A stretch of 64,000 nucleotides of DNA from Enterobacter_D sp963521185. Lineage in GTDB: Bacteria; Pseudomonadota; Gammaproteobacteria; Enterobacterales; Enterobacteriaceae. The stretch is taken from contig CAUQTV010000003.1 of NCBI GenBank assembly GCA_963521185.1, positions 434,001 to 498,000 on the forward strand, read 5' to 3'. The stretch's first letter is position 1, and each line of letters opens with the position of its first letter. The notes below the pieces were generated by a model. It made no database searches. It was not told where the DNA came from and worked only from the letters and a program-made list of their open reading frames with translations. Position numbers and translations under genes: made by a program. This document shows positions 17,097-26,441 of the stretch, in pieces.

Positions 17097-19343
17097 TCAG
17101 AAGTGCGTATTCACACCCATAAACCAGGTACGGCCTGATTCATTATAGGTATACGCCCCCGCGCCGCTCATGTAGGAGACATCCGTCAGGCTGCCGGTGG
17201 TCTGGGCATTACCCGCACGCCAGTGGCGTTTGTCGAAGACGTTATCCACACCGGCGGTCAGGCTGACGTTTTTGGTCACGTCCCAGGTGCCGCTCAGGCC
17301 AACAATGCTGTACGGGCTGACTTCGTCGGTGGCGGAGCCGGTCGAGCGCTCGCCTTTGTAGTTATATTTCTTCGGCTGCTGTTTGCCGTACCAGGTGAAG
17401 GTGGATTGCAGCGACACATCCTGCACCACCTGCCAGCTCAGCGTCGTGTTCAGCGTATATTCCGGGATCACCGACAGACGATCGCCCGTCTCTTTGTTTT
17501 TGCTTTTCAGCATGTAGGTGATGTTGTTGGTCCAGTTCACGCTCTCGGAAACCGGCACATTTAAGGTTCCTTCAAGCCCCTCTACGACGGCCTTCGGTAC
17601 GTTCTCCCACTGGTAAATATCCGTACCGCTGCTGTTAGAGCCGATCGGCGCGTAACCCGCTTCGATCTTGTTACGGTAGTCGTTGCGGAACCAGGTCACA
17701 CCGGCCAGCCAGCCTTCGTGTTTGAACTCCAGACCGATCTCTTTGTTGATGCTGGTTTCGGCTTTAAGGTCGTCGTTACCCATCATGTAGCAGCCCACGC
17801 CGGTACCGCTGGCGTAGCACCCCTGGCCTTTACTGTAGAGAATGTAGTTCGGGTTGGTCTGGTACAGGCTTGGCGCTTTGTAGGCCCGGGCGATCCCCAT
17901 TTTGAGGGTGAAGTCATCGCCTAAGCCCTGCGACAGGTTGAGCGACGGACTCCAGTTATCGCCGACAATCGTGTGATGATCGAAGCGCAAGGCGGGTGTC
18001 AGCATGGTGCTGTCGGTCAGCTCCATATTGTCTTCGGCAAACAGCGAGAAGATCTCCGCCTGCGAGTACGGGCTGCGGTTGGTTGAATCAATGCCATCAA
18101 TCGCGCCACCGGTGTTGGTGCCGGTTAACGCCTGGCCGTTGGACGACAAATCTTTCATCCGCTGCTGATTCCATTCGGTACCCAGCGTCAGGTTCTGATT
18201 TACCAGCAGGTCAAACGGTACGCTCACTTCGCTGTGCAGCGTTACGTCGGCGAGATCGATGTCGGTGAATTTCTCGCTGTTGAACAAGCCTTCCAGACCG
18301 CCCGCCAGACCTTCGCCCAGACGGGAGTTGCGGGTGTGCTCATACTGCGCCCAGGTGTTGGTTGAAACGCCGTTATCCCATGCGCCTTTCCAGGTCAGCG
18401 CGTAATTCTGGCGGTACAGACGGTTAGTCTCTTTACCGTAGTATTTCTGCACGTAGCCGTTGGTTTTGTTGTCGTTATTGGTGTTCTGCGTGTCGCCCGC
18501 ATACAGGTTGTTTTGACGGCTGTAACCCGCTTCCAGCTCCAGCGACTGCATCGGGGCGAAGTCCCAGTGCAGCACACCGTTGACGTTTTTATTCTCAACG
18601 CCTTCGCGCCCGGCGGGCAGGGTGTCGGCATAGCTGCCTGCGCGGTCGGACTGATGGCCTTCGTTGATGGTGCGCGCGTCGGCCTGGGTTTTATCCATGC
18701 TGCCGTACAGACGGAAGCTGAACGCATCGCCCAGCGGGCCGGTCAGGCCAAAATCGGTACGTTTGGTCGAGCCTTCGTCTTTATGCTCTGGGGCATTGAA
18801 ATAGGTGTTCCAGGAGCCGTGCCATTCGTTGCTGGCCGGTTTGGTGATGATGTTAACCACGCCGCCCGCCGCACCGTTGCCGTAGCGCGCCGCAGCCGGG
18901 CCACGGATCACGTCAATGCGCTCAATCATCTCCGGCGGCACCCAGTTGGTATCGCCACGGGTATCACGCTCGCCGCGCCAGCCCAGACGAATAGAGTTAC
19001 GGCTGGTAACCGGCTTACCGTCGATCATAATCAGGGTGTTTTCCGGGCCCATGCCGCGAATATCAATCTGACGGTTGTTGCCGCGCTGACCGCTGGTGGA
19101 GTTACCGGTCAGGTTCACACCCGGCATGGTACGGATGATTTCAGAAACGTCACGCGCGGGGGGATTCTTACGGATCTCATCGGCGGTAATGGTCGAAACG
19201 CCCGGGGCCTGAAGATTCTGCTGTGCTGCGGTGACGACGATCGTGTCTTCATGGGTGGTGGCGTCTTGCGCGTGCAGCGGCAGCGCTACCCCATAAATAC
19301 CCATATTGACCAGCACGGTCAGGGCTTTGATCTTGTTATTCAT
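17097..19343 (-). CDS. fepA: FepA, outer membrane ferric enterobactin receptor
   Basis: A 748-residue TonB-dependent receptor, near-identical in length to E. coli FepA (746). ATG 19343 is chosen over a GTG-like extension 66 bases upstream because AGGT precedes it and the signal peptide (NNKIKALTVLVNMGIYGVAL, cut near LHAQ) starts there. The TonB box is EDTIVVTA. The plug has RTMPGVNLTGNSTSGQRGNN and GPAAARYGNGAAGG. The barrel ends in the outer-membrane signature ending in Phe (MGVNTHF). It binds ferric enterobactin and passes it to the periplasm using TonB-ExbBD. Transcribed away from fes over a shared Fur-controlled region. entD, which normally follows fepA, is absent. Confidence 0.98.
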   Translation of the reverse strand: MNNKIKALTVLVNMGIYGVALPLHAQDATTHEDTIVVTAAQQNLQAPGVSTITADEIRKNPPARDVSEIIRTMPGVNLTGNSTSGQRGNNRQIDIRGMGPENTLIMIDGKPVTSRNSIRLGWRGERDTRGDTNWVPPEMIERIDVIRGPAAARYGNGAAGGVVNIITKPASNEWHGSWNTYFNAPEHKDEGSTKRTDFGLTGPLGDAFSFRLYGSMDKTQADARTINEGHQSDRAGSYADTLPAGREGVENKNVNGVLHWDFAPMQSLELEAGYSRQNNLYAGDTQNTNNDNKTNGYVQKYYGKETNRLYRQNYALTWKGAWDNGVSTNTWAQYEHTRNSRLGEGLAGGLEGLFNSEKFTDIDLADVTLHSEVSVPFDLLVNQNLTLGTEWNQQRMKDLSSNGQALTGTNTGGAIDGIDSTNRSPYSQAEIFSLFAEDNMELTDSTMLTPALRFDHHTIVGDNWSPSLNLSQGLGDDFTLKMGIARAYKAPSLYQTNPNYILYSKGQGCYASGTGVGCYMMGNDDLKAETSINKEIGLEFKHEGWLAGVTWFRNDYRNKIEAGYAPIGSNSSGTDIYQWENVPKAVVEGLEGTLNVPVSESVNWTNNITYMLKSKNKETGDRLSVIPEYTLNTTLSWQVVQDVSLQSTFTWYGKQQPKKYNYKGERSTGSATDEVSPYSIVGLSGTWDVTKNVSLTAGVDNVFDKRHWRAGNAQTTGSLTDVSYMSGAGAYTYNESGRTWFMGVNTHF

Positions 19344-19461
19344 GGTGTTACCTGTGTTTGTCGCCACGATCCTCGGTGTTCCATTCCCAACGGGAAAGAA
19401 AAGCGGCATGATTTATAAGAAAGACGCGCTTCCCACAGCGCGGGCAATACGCTATTGCAAA

Positions 19462-19488
19462 TGAAAATAGTTATCAATAATATTATCA
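19462..19488. promoter_or_regulatory. Fur-box region between fepA and fes
   Basis: TGAAAATAGTTATCA (19462-19476) matches 12 of 14 positions of the 7-1-7 Fur motif, and a further ATTATCA half-site lies at 19482-19488. The arrangement resembles the E. coli fepA-fes bidirectional control region. It implies iron repression of both operons. Confidence 0.75.
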
Positions 19489-19558
19489 ATAATTTTTGAT
19501 ATGTAACAAAAAACACGCAGCGTCTGTGCGGTTGAAAAGGCGTAAGGTTGAAAACAGG

Positions 19559-20776
19559 TTGACGACGTTAGCAACGGGAAGTGACGCCTGGTGGCGCACA
19601 AAGCACGGGCCAGAGCGGGTGCGTGACGGGGAAGGGCGCTATCAGGTGACCTTCTGGTGGCGCGATCCGGCAGGGTCCGAAGCGCACTCTCGCGTGCGGC
19701 GGGTGTGGATTTACATCACCGGCGTGACCGATCACCACCAAAACGCCACGCCGCAGCACTTAAGCCGCGTTTCCGGCACCGACATCTGGCGCTGGCAAAC
19801 CACCTTCGACGCCCGCTGGCGCGGCAGCTACTGCTTTATCCCCTCAGAAAATGAGCACGACTTTGACCCCGTGGTATTCACCGGGCAAACGCCCGATCGC
19901 GTGGCCCTGCGTGAAGGCTGGCGCAAACTGCTGCCCCGCGCCATCGCCGATCCTTTAAATTCCCAGTCGTGGAAGGGTGGTCGCGGGCATGCGGTATCGG
20001 CGCTGGAAATGCCCGACGCGCCCGAGCAGCCCGGCTGGAACGGCAGCGACGACGGTGACTGCACGCCCCAGTGCATTCAGTGGCGCAGCACCCTGCTGGC
20101 GAACCGCCGCCGGGTGTGGATCTTCACCACCGGCGAGGAGAATGCCACCGAACGCCCGCTGGCGGTGCTGCTTGACGGGCAGTTCTGGGCCGAAAGTATG
20201 CCGCTGTTTCCTGCGCTGGTAGCGCTCACCCGCGACGGAAAACTGCCGCCTGCGGTGTATGTGCTGATCGACGCGATCGACACCGCCCACCGTAGCCGTG
20301 AGCTACCGTGCAACGCCGATTTCTGGCTGGCGGTGCAAAATGAGCTGCTGCCAGCGGTCCAGGCTCTGGCCCCGTTTAGCGCAAAACCTGAACGCACGGC
20401 GGTGGCCGGGCAGAGCTTCGGCGGACTCTCCTCGCTCTATGCCGGGCTGCACTGGCCCGAGCGCTTCGGCTGCGTGCTCAGCCAGTCCGGATCCTACTGG
20501 TGGCCGCATCGCGGCGCGCAGCAGGACGGCCTGGTCATTGACGCACTAAAACGCGGCGAATTTCCCACCCGGCCGCTGCGCATTGTGCTTGAAGCCGGTG
20601 TTCGCGAGCCGCTGATTTTTCGCGTCAATCAAACGCTGCTCGGCCTGTTAGAACCCACGCAGCACACGGTTTTCTGGCGTCCGGTTGACGGTGGACACGA
20701 TGCGCTTTGCTGGCGCGGCGGGCTGACCGCAGGGCTTATGACGCTCTGGCAGCCGCTGCTCGCGCACGACATTTGA
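19559..20776 (+). CDS. fes: Fes, enterobactin esterase
   Basis: A 405-residue cytoplasmic esterase. The start is set at TTG 19559 because it aligns with the E. coli initiator (LTTLATGSDAWW here, MTALKVGSESWW there); a longer frame from 19496 has no similarity. An N-terminal immunoglobulin-like domain (VTFWWRDPAGSE, VWIYITGVTDHHQN) is followed by an esterase-D type alpha/beta hydrolase: VYVLIDAIDT, nucleophile motif VAGQSFGGLSSLY, SQSGSYWWP, and final His in VDGGHDALCW. It hydrolyses ferric enterobactin to release iron. First gene of fes-ybdZ-entF-(fepE). Confidence 0.97.
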   Translation: MTTLATGSDAWWRTKHGPERVRDGEGRYQVTFWWRDPAGSEAHSRVRRVWIYITGVTDHHQNATPQHLSRVSGTDIWRWQTTFDARWRGSYCFIPSENEHDFDPVVFTGQTPDRVALREGWRKLLPRAIADPLNSQSWKGGRGHAVSALEMPDAPEQPGWNGSDDGDCTPQCIQWRSTLLANRRRVWIFTTGEENATERPLAVLLDGQFWAESMPLFPALVALTRDGKLPPAVYVLIDAIDTAHRSRELPCNADFWLAVQNELLPAVQALAPFSAKPERTAVAGQSFGGLSSLYAGLHWPERFGCVLSQSGSYWWPHRGAQQDGLVIDALKRGEFPTRPLRIVLEAGVREPLIFRVNQTLLGLLEPTQHTVFWRPVDGGHDALCWRGGLTAGLMTLWQPLLAHDI

Positions 20777-20788
20777 CAGGAGTTGGCT

Positions 20789-20992
20789 ATGGCTTTCAGT
20801 AATCCCTTTGACGATCTGCAAGGGCAATTTTTCATTCTGCAAAATGCGCAGCAGCAGTACAGCCTGTGGCCGCACGCCTGCGCGCTGCCACAGGGCTGGC
20901 GCGTGGTCTGTGAACCGCAGTCCGCTGAACTGTGCAACGCCTGGCTGGCGCAGCACTGGCCGACGCTGACGCCCGCGCATCATGCACGTTAA
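20789..20992 (+). CDS. ybdZ: YbdZ, MbtH-like protein
   Basis: A 67-residue protein starting at ATG 20789, with AGGAG six bases before it. It has the MbtH hallmarks: the start AFSNPFDD, the conserved SLWP and PQGWRVV segments, and the three conserved Trp (in SLWP, QGWR and QHWPTLTP). MbtH-like proteins bind the adenylation domain of nonribosomal peptide synthetases and help them fold and activate the amino acid. Here the partner is EntF, whose gene begins 10 bases after the stop. Confidence 0.96.
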   Translation: MAFSNPFDDLQGQFFILQNAQQQYSLWPHACALPQGWRVVCEPQSAELCNAWLAQHWPTLTPAHHAR

Positions 20993-21002
20993 GGACAGAC
21001 CG

Positions 21003-24000
21003 ATGACCACACGTTTACCGCTGGTTGCCGCACAGACCGGGATCTGGATGGCTGAAAAACTCTCCACGCTGCCGAACGCCTGGAGCGTGGCGCATTACGT
21101 TGAGATCGAAAGCGACATCGACGCCGCGCTGCTGTGCGAAGCGATTGTCGCCGGAATGGCGCAGGCCGACACGCTGCGCACCCGCTTTATTGAAGATAAC
21201 GGTGAGGTATTCCAGTGCGTTGACGACGCGCTGACCTTTGCCGCACCCAACGTTGCCGATGTGCGCCAGGCCGCCGATCCGCATCAGGCCGCGCTGGCGC
21301 AGATGCAGGCGGATTTGGCGCAGAACCTGCGCGTGGACAGCGGCAAACCGCTACTGTGCCATGCGCTGATAAGGGTGGGGGAGAACCGCTGGTACTGGTA
21401 TCAGCGCTATCACCACCTGCTGGTGGATGGCTTCAGCTTTCCGGCGATCACCCGCCAAATCGCCGCAATTTACAGCGCCTGGCGTGCGGGGAAAACCGCG
21501 CCCCCGTCGCCGTTTACGCCGTTTGCCGGCGTGGTGGAAGAGTATCAGCGCTATGCGCAAAGCGAGGCGTATCAGCGTGACGGCGCATTCTGGCAGACGG
21601 TCAAACGCGAGCTTCCGCCGCCGATCTCCCTCTCTGACAGCCCCCTGTCCGGGCGCGCGGCAACCACGGACATTTTGCGCCTCAAACTGTCCCTGGATCG
21701 CCGCGCGTTTGGGCAACTTACCGCCCACAGCCCGCAGTGCCAGCGCGCGGATCTGGCGCTGGCGCTGGTGGCCCTCTGGCTGGGCCGCCTCGGCGGGCGC
21801 ATGGACTACGCCGCCGGATTTATCTTTATGCGCCGCATGGGATCGGCGGCGCTCACCGCCACCGGCCCGGTGCTGAACGTCCTGCCGCTCGGCGTGAGGA
21901 TCGCGCCCACGCAAACGCTGGCAGATCTGGCGCTCACGCTCGCCGCCACGCTTAAAAAAATGCGCCGACATCAGCGCTATGACGCCGAGCAAATCGTGCG
22001 CGATGCCGGACGCGCGGCAGCCGAAGAACCGCTGTTTGGCCCGGTGCTGAACGTCAAAATGTTTGATTATCAGCTTGATATCGACGGCGTGGCGGCCACC
22101 ACCCAGACGCTTGCCACCGGGCCGGTGAAGGATCTGGAGATCGCGCTGTTCCCGGACGACGAGGGTGGGTTACAGATTGAAGTGCTGGCAAACCGCCAGC
22201 GCTACGATGAGCACACCCTGCGCGCCCATGCTCAGCGCCTTGACGCGCTGCTGGCACAGTTTGCTGAAAACCCAACGCTGCGCTGCGGTGATGCCGAGCT
22301 GATTTCGCCGCAGGAGCGGGCGCAGCTTGCCCGCATCAACGACACCGGCGTGATGCTGCCCGCCGCGACCTTAAGCAGCCTGGTGGTCGCCCAGGCGGCA
22401 AAAACCCCCGATGCGCCTGCGCTGGCCGATGCGCGCTGGCAGTTCAGCTACCGCGAAATGCGCCAGCAGGTGGTGGCGCTGGCAAACGCGCTGCGTGCCC
22501 ACGGCGTTAAGCCGGGCGACAGCGTGGCGGTGGCGCTGCCGCGTTCGGTGTTCCTGACGCTGGCGCTGCACGCCATTGTGGAAGCGGGTGCCGCCTGGCT
22601 TCCCCTCGATACAGGCTACCCGGACGACCGGCTGCGCATGATGTTAGAAGACGCCCAGCCGCGTTTGCTGATCACCGAAGAGGCCCAACTGGCGCGTTTT
22701 GCTGACATCCCGCATCTTGCGCATCTCACCTACAGCGCACCGCTTGCCGTCACCGACGACGCCCCGCTCGGGCTGTCCCGTCCTGACCATACGGCGTATA
22801 TCATTTTTACCTCCGGATCCACCGGACGCCCGAAAGGGGTGATGGTCGGGCAAACGGCGATTGTTAACCGCCTGCTGTGGATGCAAAACCACTATCCGCT
22901 CAGCGCGCAGGACGTGGTGGCGCAGAAGACGCCGTGCAGCTTTGACGTCTCGGTGTGGGAGTTTTTCTGGCCGTTTATCGCCGGGGCAAAGCTGGTGATG
23001 GCCGAGCCGGACGCCCACCGCGATCCGCAGGCGCTCCAGCTGTTCTTCGCCCACTACGGCGTGACCACCACGCACTTTGTCCCGTCGATGCTGGCGGCGT
23101 TTGTTGCCGCGCTCACGCCGGAAACCGCGTGGGAAACCTGCCGCACGCTGAGGACGGTATTCTGTAGCGGCGAAGCGCTGCCGGCGGATCTGTGTCGCGA
23201 ATGGGAACAGCTCACCGGCGCGGCGCTGCACAATTTGTACGGACCGACGGAAGCGGCGGTGGACGTCAGCTGGTATCCGGCGCACGGTGAAGCGCTGCGC
23301 CTTGTCACCGGCACCAGTGTGCCCATTGGTTTTCCGGTGTGGAATACCGGCCTGCGCATTCTCGACGCGATGATGCGCCCGGTGCCGCCCGGCGTGGCGG
23401 GGGATCTGTATCTGACCGGCGTGCAGCTGGCGCAGGGTTATCTGGGCCGTCCCGATCTCACCGCCAGCCGTTTTATTGCCGATCCCTTCGCCCCAGGCGA
23501 GCGCATGTACCGCACCGGCGATGTCGCCCGCTGGCTGGAAAACGGCGCGGTGGAGTACCTCGGACGCAGTGACGATCAGCTAAAAATTCGCGGTCAGCGC
23601 ATCGAACTGGGGGAAATTGATCGCCTGATGCAGGCGCTGCCGGACGTGGCGCAGGCGGTGACCCACGCCTGCGTGCTCAACCAGGCGGCATTGGTGGGCG
23701 GCGATGCCCGCCAGCTGATTGGCTACTGTGTGTCGGCATCCGGGCGCACGCTGGATACGGTGCAACTGCGCGAACAGTTGGCGACGCAGTTGCCAGCACA
23801 CATGGTGCCGGTGATGCTGATGCAGCTCGACGAACTGCCGCTTAGCGCCAACGGCAAACTGGATCGCAAAGCGCTGCCGCTGCCGTCGTTAAGCGCGCAA
23901 ACGCACGGCCGGGCACCGCAGTCGCCGACGGAGATCGCCGTTGCCGGGGCCTTCACCACGCTGCTGGGGGAGGCGGTGAATGACGTTGAGGCTGATTTCT

Positions 24001-24887
24001 TTGCCCTTGGCGGGCATTCGCTGCTGGCGATGCGCCTGGCGGCAACCCTGAGCCGCCGCTTTGCGCGGTCAGTGACGCCGGGGCAGATCATGGTCGCCTC
24101 CAGCGTTGAAAAGCTGGCGGCGCTGCTGGAGAGCGACGCGGAGGATAGCGGCTCCCGGCGTCTGGGGTACGAAACGCTGCTGCCACTGCGTGAGAGTCAC
24201 GGCCTGACGCTGTTTTGCTTCCACCCGGCGTCGGGTTTCGCCTGGCAGTTTAGCGTGCTGTCGCGCTATCTCGACCCGCGTTGGTCGATCACCGGCATTC
24301 AGTCGCCGCGACCCGGCGGCCCGATGCACACTGCCGCCACGCTCGATGCGGTTTGCGAACAGCATCTCGCCACGCTGCGGGCGGTGCAGCCTGTTGGGCC
24401 GTACTACCTGTTGGGTTACTCGCTGGGCGGCACGCTGGCGCAGGGGATCGCCGCACGATTACGCCAGGCGGGCGAAGTCGTGGCCTTTTTGGGGCTGCTC
24501 GACACCTGGCCACCCGAGACGCAAAACTGGGCGGAAAAAGAGGCCAACGGACTGGATCCGGAAGTGCTGGCGGAGATTAACCGCGAGCGTGAAGCGTTTC
24601 TCATAGCACAGCAAAACAATGCTTCCGGCGAACTGTTCACCGCCATTGAAGGAAACTACGGCGATGCTGTGCGATTGCTGACCACCGCGCACAGCGTACC
24701 CTTCGACGGCAAAGCCACGCTGTTTGTGGCCGGGCAGACTTTGCCCGCCGGAACGGATCCCGCCCAGGCCTGGTCGCCGTGGGTGCGCGAGCTGGATATC
24801 CACCTTCAGGATTGCGCTCACGTCGATATTATTTCACCGCGAGCGTTTGAATCTATCGGCCCTATTATGCGATCGCTTCTGGGATAA
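21003..24887 (+). CDS. entF: EntF, enterobactin synthetase component F (NRPS)
   Basis: A 1294-residue synthetase (E. coli 1293). Start ATG 21003 has AAGGA upstream and gives TTRLPLVAAQTGIWMAEKL as in E. coli. Domains in order: condensation (about 1-430, HHLLVDG motif), adenylation for L-serine (about 440-960, TSGSTGRPKG, NLYGPTEAAVD, YRTGDVARW, NGKLDRKALP), carrier (GGHSLLAMRL with Ser 1006 as the phosphopantetheine site) and thioesterase (GYSLGGT with Ser 1140, C-terminal His in CAHVD). It activates serine, joins it to 2,3-dihydroxybenzoate from EntB and cyclises three units to enterobactin. Its carrier Ser needs a phosphopantetheinyl transferase (EntD) that is not encoded in the window. Confidence 0.98.
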   Translation: MTTRLPLVAAQTGIWMAEKLSTLPNAWSVAHYVEIESDIDAALLCEAIVAGMAQADTLRTRFIEDNGEVFQCVDDALTFAAPNVADVRQAADPHQAALAQMQADLAQNLRVDSGKPLLCHALIRVGENRWYWYQRYHHLLVDGFSFPAITRQIAAIYSAWRAGKTAPPSPFTPFAGVVEEYQRYAQSEAYQRDGAFWQTVKRELPPPISLSDSPLSGRAATTDILRLKLSLDRRAFGQLTAHSPQCQRADLALALVALWLGRLGGRMDYAAGFIFMRRMGSAALTATGPVLNVLPLGVRIAPTQTLADLALTLAATLKKMRRHQRYDAEQIVRDAGRAAAEEPLFGPVLNVKMFDYQLDIDGVAATTQTLATGPVKDLEIALFPDDEGGLQIEVLANRQRYDEHTLRAHAQRLDALLAQFAENPTLRCGDAELISPQERAQLARINDTGVMLPAATLSSLVVAQAAKTPDAPALADARWQFSYREMRQQVVALANALRAHGVKPGDSVAVALPRSVFLTLALHAIVEAGAAWLPLDTGYPDDRLRMMLEDAQPRLLITEEAQLARFADIPHLAHLTYSAPLAVTDDAPLGLSRPDHTAYIIFTSGSTGRPKGVMVGQTAIVNRLLWMQNHYPLSAQDVVAQKTPCSFDVSVWEFFWPFIAGAKLVMAEPDAHRDPQALQLFFAHYGVTTTHFVPSMLAAFVAALTPETAWETCRTLRTVFCSGEALPADLCREWEQLTGAALHNLYGPTEAAVDVSWYPAHGEALRLVTGTSVPIGFPVWNTGLRILDAMMRPVPPGVAGDLYLTGVQLAQGYLGRPDLTASRFIADPFAPGERMYRTGDVARWLENGAVEYLGRSDDQLKIRGQRIELGEIDRLMQALPDVAQAVTHACVLNQAALVGGDARQLIGYCVSASGRTLDTVQLREQLATQLPAHMVPVMLMQLDELPLSANGKLDRKALPLPSLSAQTHGRAPQSPTEIAVAGAFTTLLGEAVNDVEADFFALGGHSLLAMRLAATLSRRFARSVTPGQIMVASSVEKLAALLESDAEDSGSRRLGYETLLPLRESHGLTLFCFHPASGFAWQFSVLSRYLDPRWSITGIQSPRPGGPMHTAATLDAVCEQHLATLRAVQPVGPYYLLGYSLGGTLAQGIAARLRQAGEVVAFLGLLDTWPPETQNWAEKEANGLDPEVLAEINREREAFLIAQQNNASGELFTAIEGNYGDAVRLLTTAHSVPFDGKATLFVAGQTLPAGTDPAQAWSPWVRELDIHLQDCAHVDIISPRAFESIGPIMRSLLG

Positions 24888-24922
24888 ATACCTAAGAAAA
24901 GGTTAAGGATAATCTGAATTGC

Positions 24923-24967
24923 GGGAAATAACCGGTGAGCAAAGCAACCGTTATTTCCCCTTTTTTT
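24923..24967 (+). terminator. Intrinsic terminator after entF
   Basis: GGGAAATAAC (24923-24932) pairs perfectly with GTTATTTCCC (24950-24959) and is followed by seven T (24961-24967). This separates fes-ybdZ-entF from fepE, which would then need its own promoter in 24968-25157 or rely on read-through. Confidence 0.88.
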
Positions 24968-25157
24968 GGTTTAACTTAAGGGGAATTCAAGCGGCAACGC
25001 GGGGCTTAAACCGCATGAAATGGACAAAAAACTACTTTTTTTTGTAGGTAACCGGACTAATAGCAATAATTTATTCAGATTATTCTTGTTTGGTATTATG
25101 ATATGGCCCTAAGTGGGTTTTCGACAATTTTGCACAGACAAAGCAGAAATTAATAAC

Positions 25158-26291
25158 ATGTCATCTACAAATATTCAGCACGACAAGGATGTGGAATTCA
25201 GCAACTATCCGCTTGAACACCACCGAAATAACGAAATCGATCTGCTCGCACTCCTTGACACCCTGTGGTGTGCAAAAAAACAAATCATTGGTATTGCGTT
25301 CGCCTTCGCGCTGGTCGGGCTGTTGGTCGGTTTTATGCTGCCGCAGAAGTGGACCAGCCAGGCGGTGATCACCCCGGCAGAAACCGCGCAGTGGCGCGAG
25401 CTGCAAAGCAGCTTATTGCAGTTGAAAGTGCTGGATGTCGACGCAAATGTGCAGCCGGCCGATGTCTTTAACCTGTTCATTAAGAAGTTTGGTTCCCGTT
25501 CGCTGATGGAAGAGTATTTCCGCACCTCCCCGGACGTCATGGGCCAAATGACCGAAGCCGATCTCGATCCGGTTGAATTACAGCGCGCGCTGGTGCGCCT
25601 GGCTGAAAATATGAAAGCGGTCGATAACGCCAAGGTCAAAAATGATATTGACCTGCCTTACGTCGCCTGGAATTTGAGTTTCACCGCGCCGTCGGCACCG
25701 GAGGCTCAGGCGGTGCTGAAAGGCTACATCAATTATGTTGCGGCGCTGGTGGTCAAAGAAACCATGGATAACCTGCGTAACACGTTAAGCCTGAAAACCA
25801 AATTCGAAAGAGATCGCCTGACGCTTGACCGCGTAAGATTGACCAATCAGCGCGATATCAAGCTGAAACGCCTCAATTATTCGCTGGAGGTCGCCAACGC
25901 CGCCGGGATTAAGCGTCCGGTGTACAGCAATGGGCAGGTCGTGAATGACGATCCGGATTTCTCAATCTCTCTCGGTGCGGATGGCATTGAAGAGAAGCTG
26001 AAAATTGAGAAGTCACTTGATGATATTTCCGCGCTGAACGCCGAACTGCAAAACCGCGAGTTCTATCTGGGGCAACTTGAAAAGCTGAATCTGAAAGATG
26101 TGACCTTCCCGCCGTACAAATACCAGCTTTCGCCTTCTTATCCGCTGAAAAAAGACGGCCCAGGGAAAGCGCTTATCATCGTGCTGGCGGGCATGCTTGG
26201 CGGCATCATTGCCTGTGGCGGCGTGCTGTTACGTAACGCTATGGTCACGCGCACGTTGAGTCCTGAACTGACGCTGGAACCTTCTCTCTAA
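25158..26291 (+). CDS. fepE: FepE, Wzz-family polysaccharide chain-length regulator
   Basis: A 377-residue protein, same length as E. coli FepE. ATG 25158 begins SSTNIQHDKD as in the homolog; the open frame upstream to 25113 is not conserved. The Wzz layout is clear: a membrane helix at about residues 44-64, a long periplasmic coiled-coil domain (ending in FPPYKYQLSPSYPLKKDGPG), and a second helix near residue 345. FepE sets very long O-antigen chain length in Salmonella, despite its siderophore-style name. It follows a strong terminator and is followed by the effector-like gene. Confidence 0.95.
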   Translation: MSSTNIQHDKDVEFSNYPLEHHRNNEIDLLALLDTLWCAKKQIIGIAFAFALVGLLVGFMLPQKWTSQAVITPAETAQWRELQSSLLQLKVLDVDANVQPADVFNLFIKKFGSRSLMEEYFRTSPDVMGQMTEADLDPVELQRALVRLAENMKAVDNAKVKNDIDLPYVAWNLSFTAPSAPEAQAVLKGYINYVAALVVKETMDNLRNTLSLKTKFERDRLTLDRVRLTNQRDIKLKRLNYSLEVANAAGIKRPVYSNGQVVNDDPDFSISLGADGIEEKLKIEKSLDDISALNAELQNREFYLGQLEKLNLKDVTFPPYKYQLSPSYPLKKDGPGKALIIVLAGMLGGIIACGGVLLRNAMVTRTLSPELTLEPSL

Positions 26292-26298
26292 GCGATCC

Positions 26299-26323
26299 AC
26301 AGCGCAGGTTTCCCCTGCGCTGT
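26299..26323. terminator. Perfect hairpin after fepE
   Basis: ACAGCGCAGG (26299-26308) and CCTGCGCTGT (26314-26323) form a 10-bp stem with a 5-base loop directly after the fepE stop. No U tract follows, so it may be a weak terminator or an RNA-stabilising end. Confidence 0.55.
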
Positions 26324-26441
26324 AACCCCTCGCTTTAACCCCGCGCTGTAACCCCTGCCTCTTCGCTTTTAAATGTTCGTTTAAAGATCCCGCCCCCCTG
26401 TGTCCCTAGAATAATTTCAATCACCTACTGGGGAACAAGAG

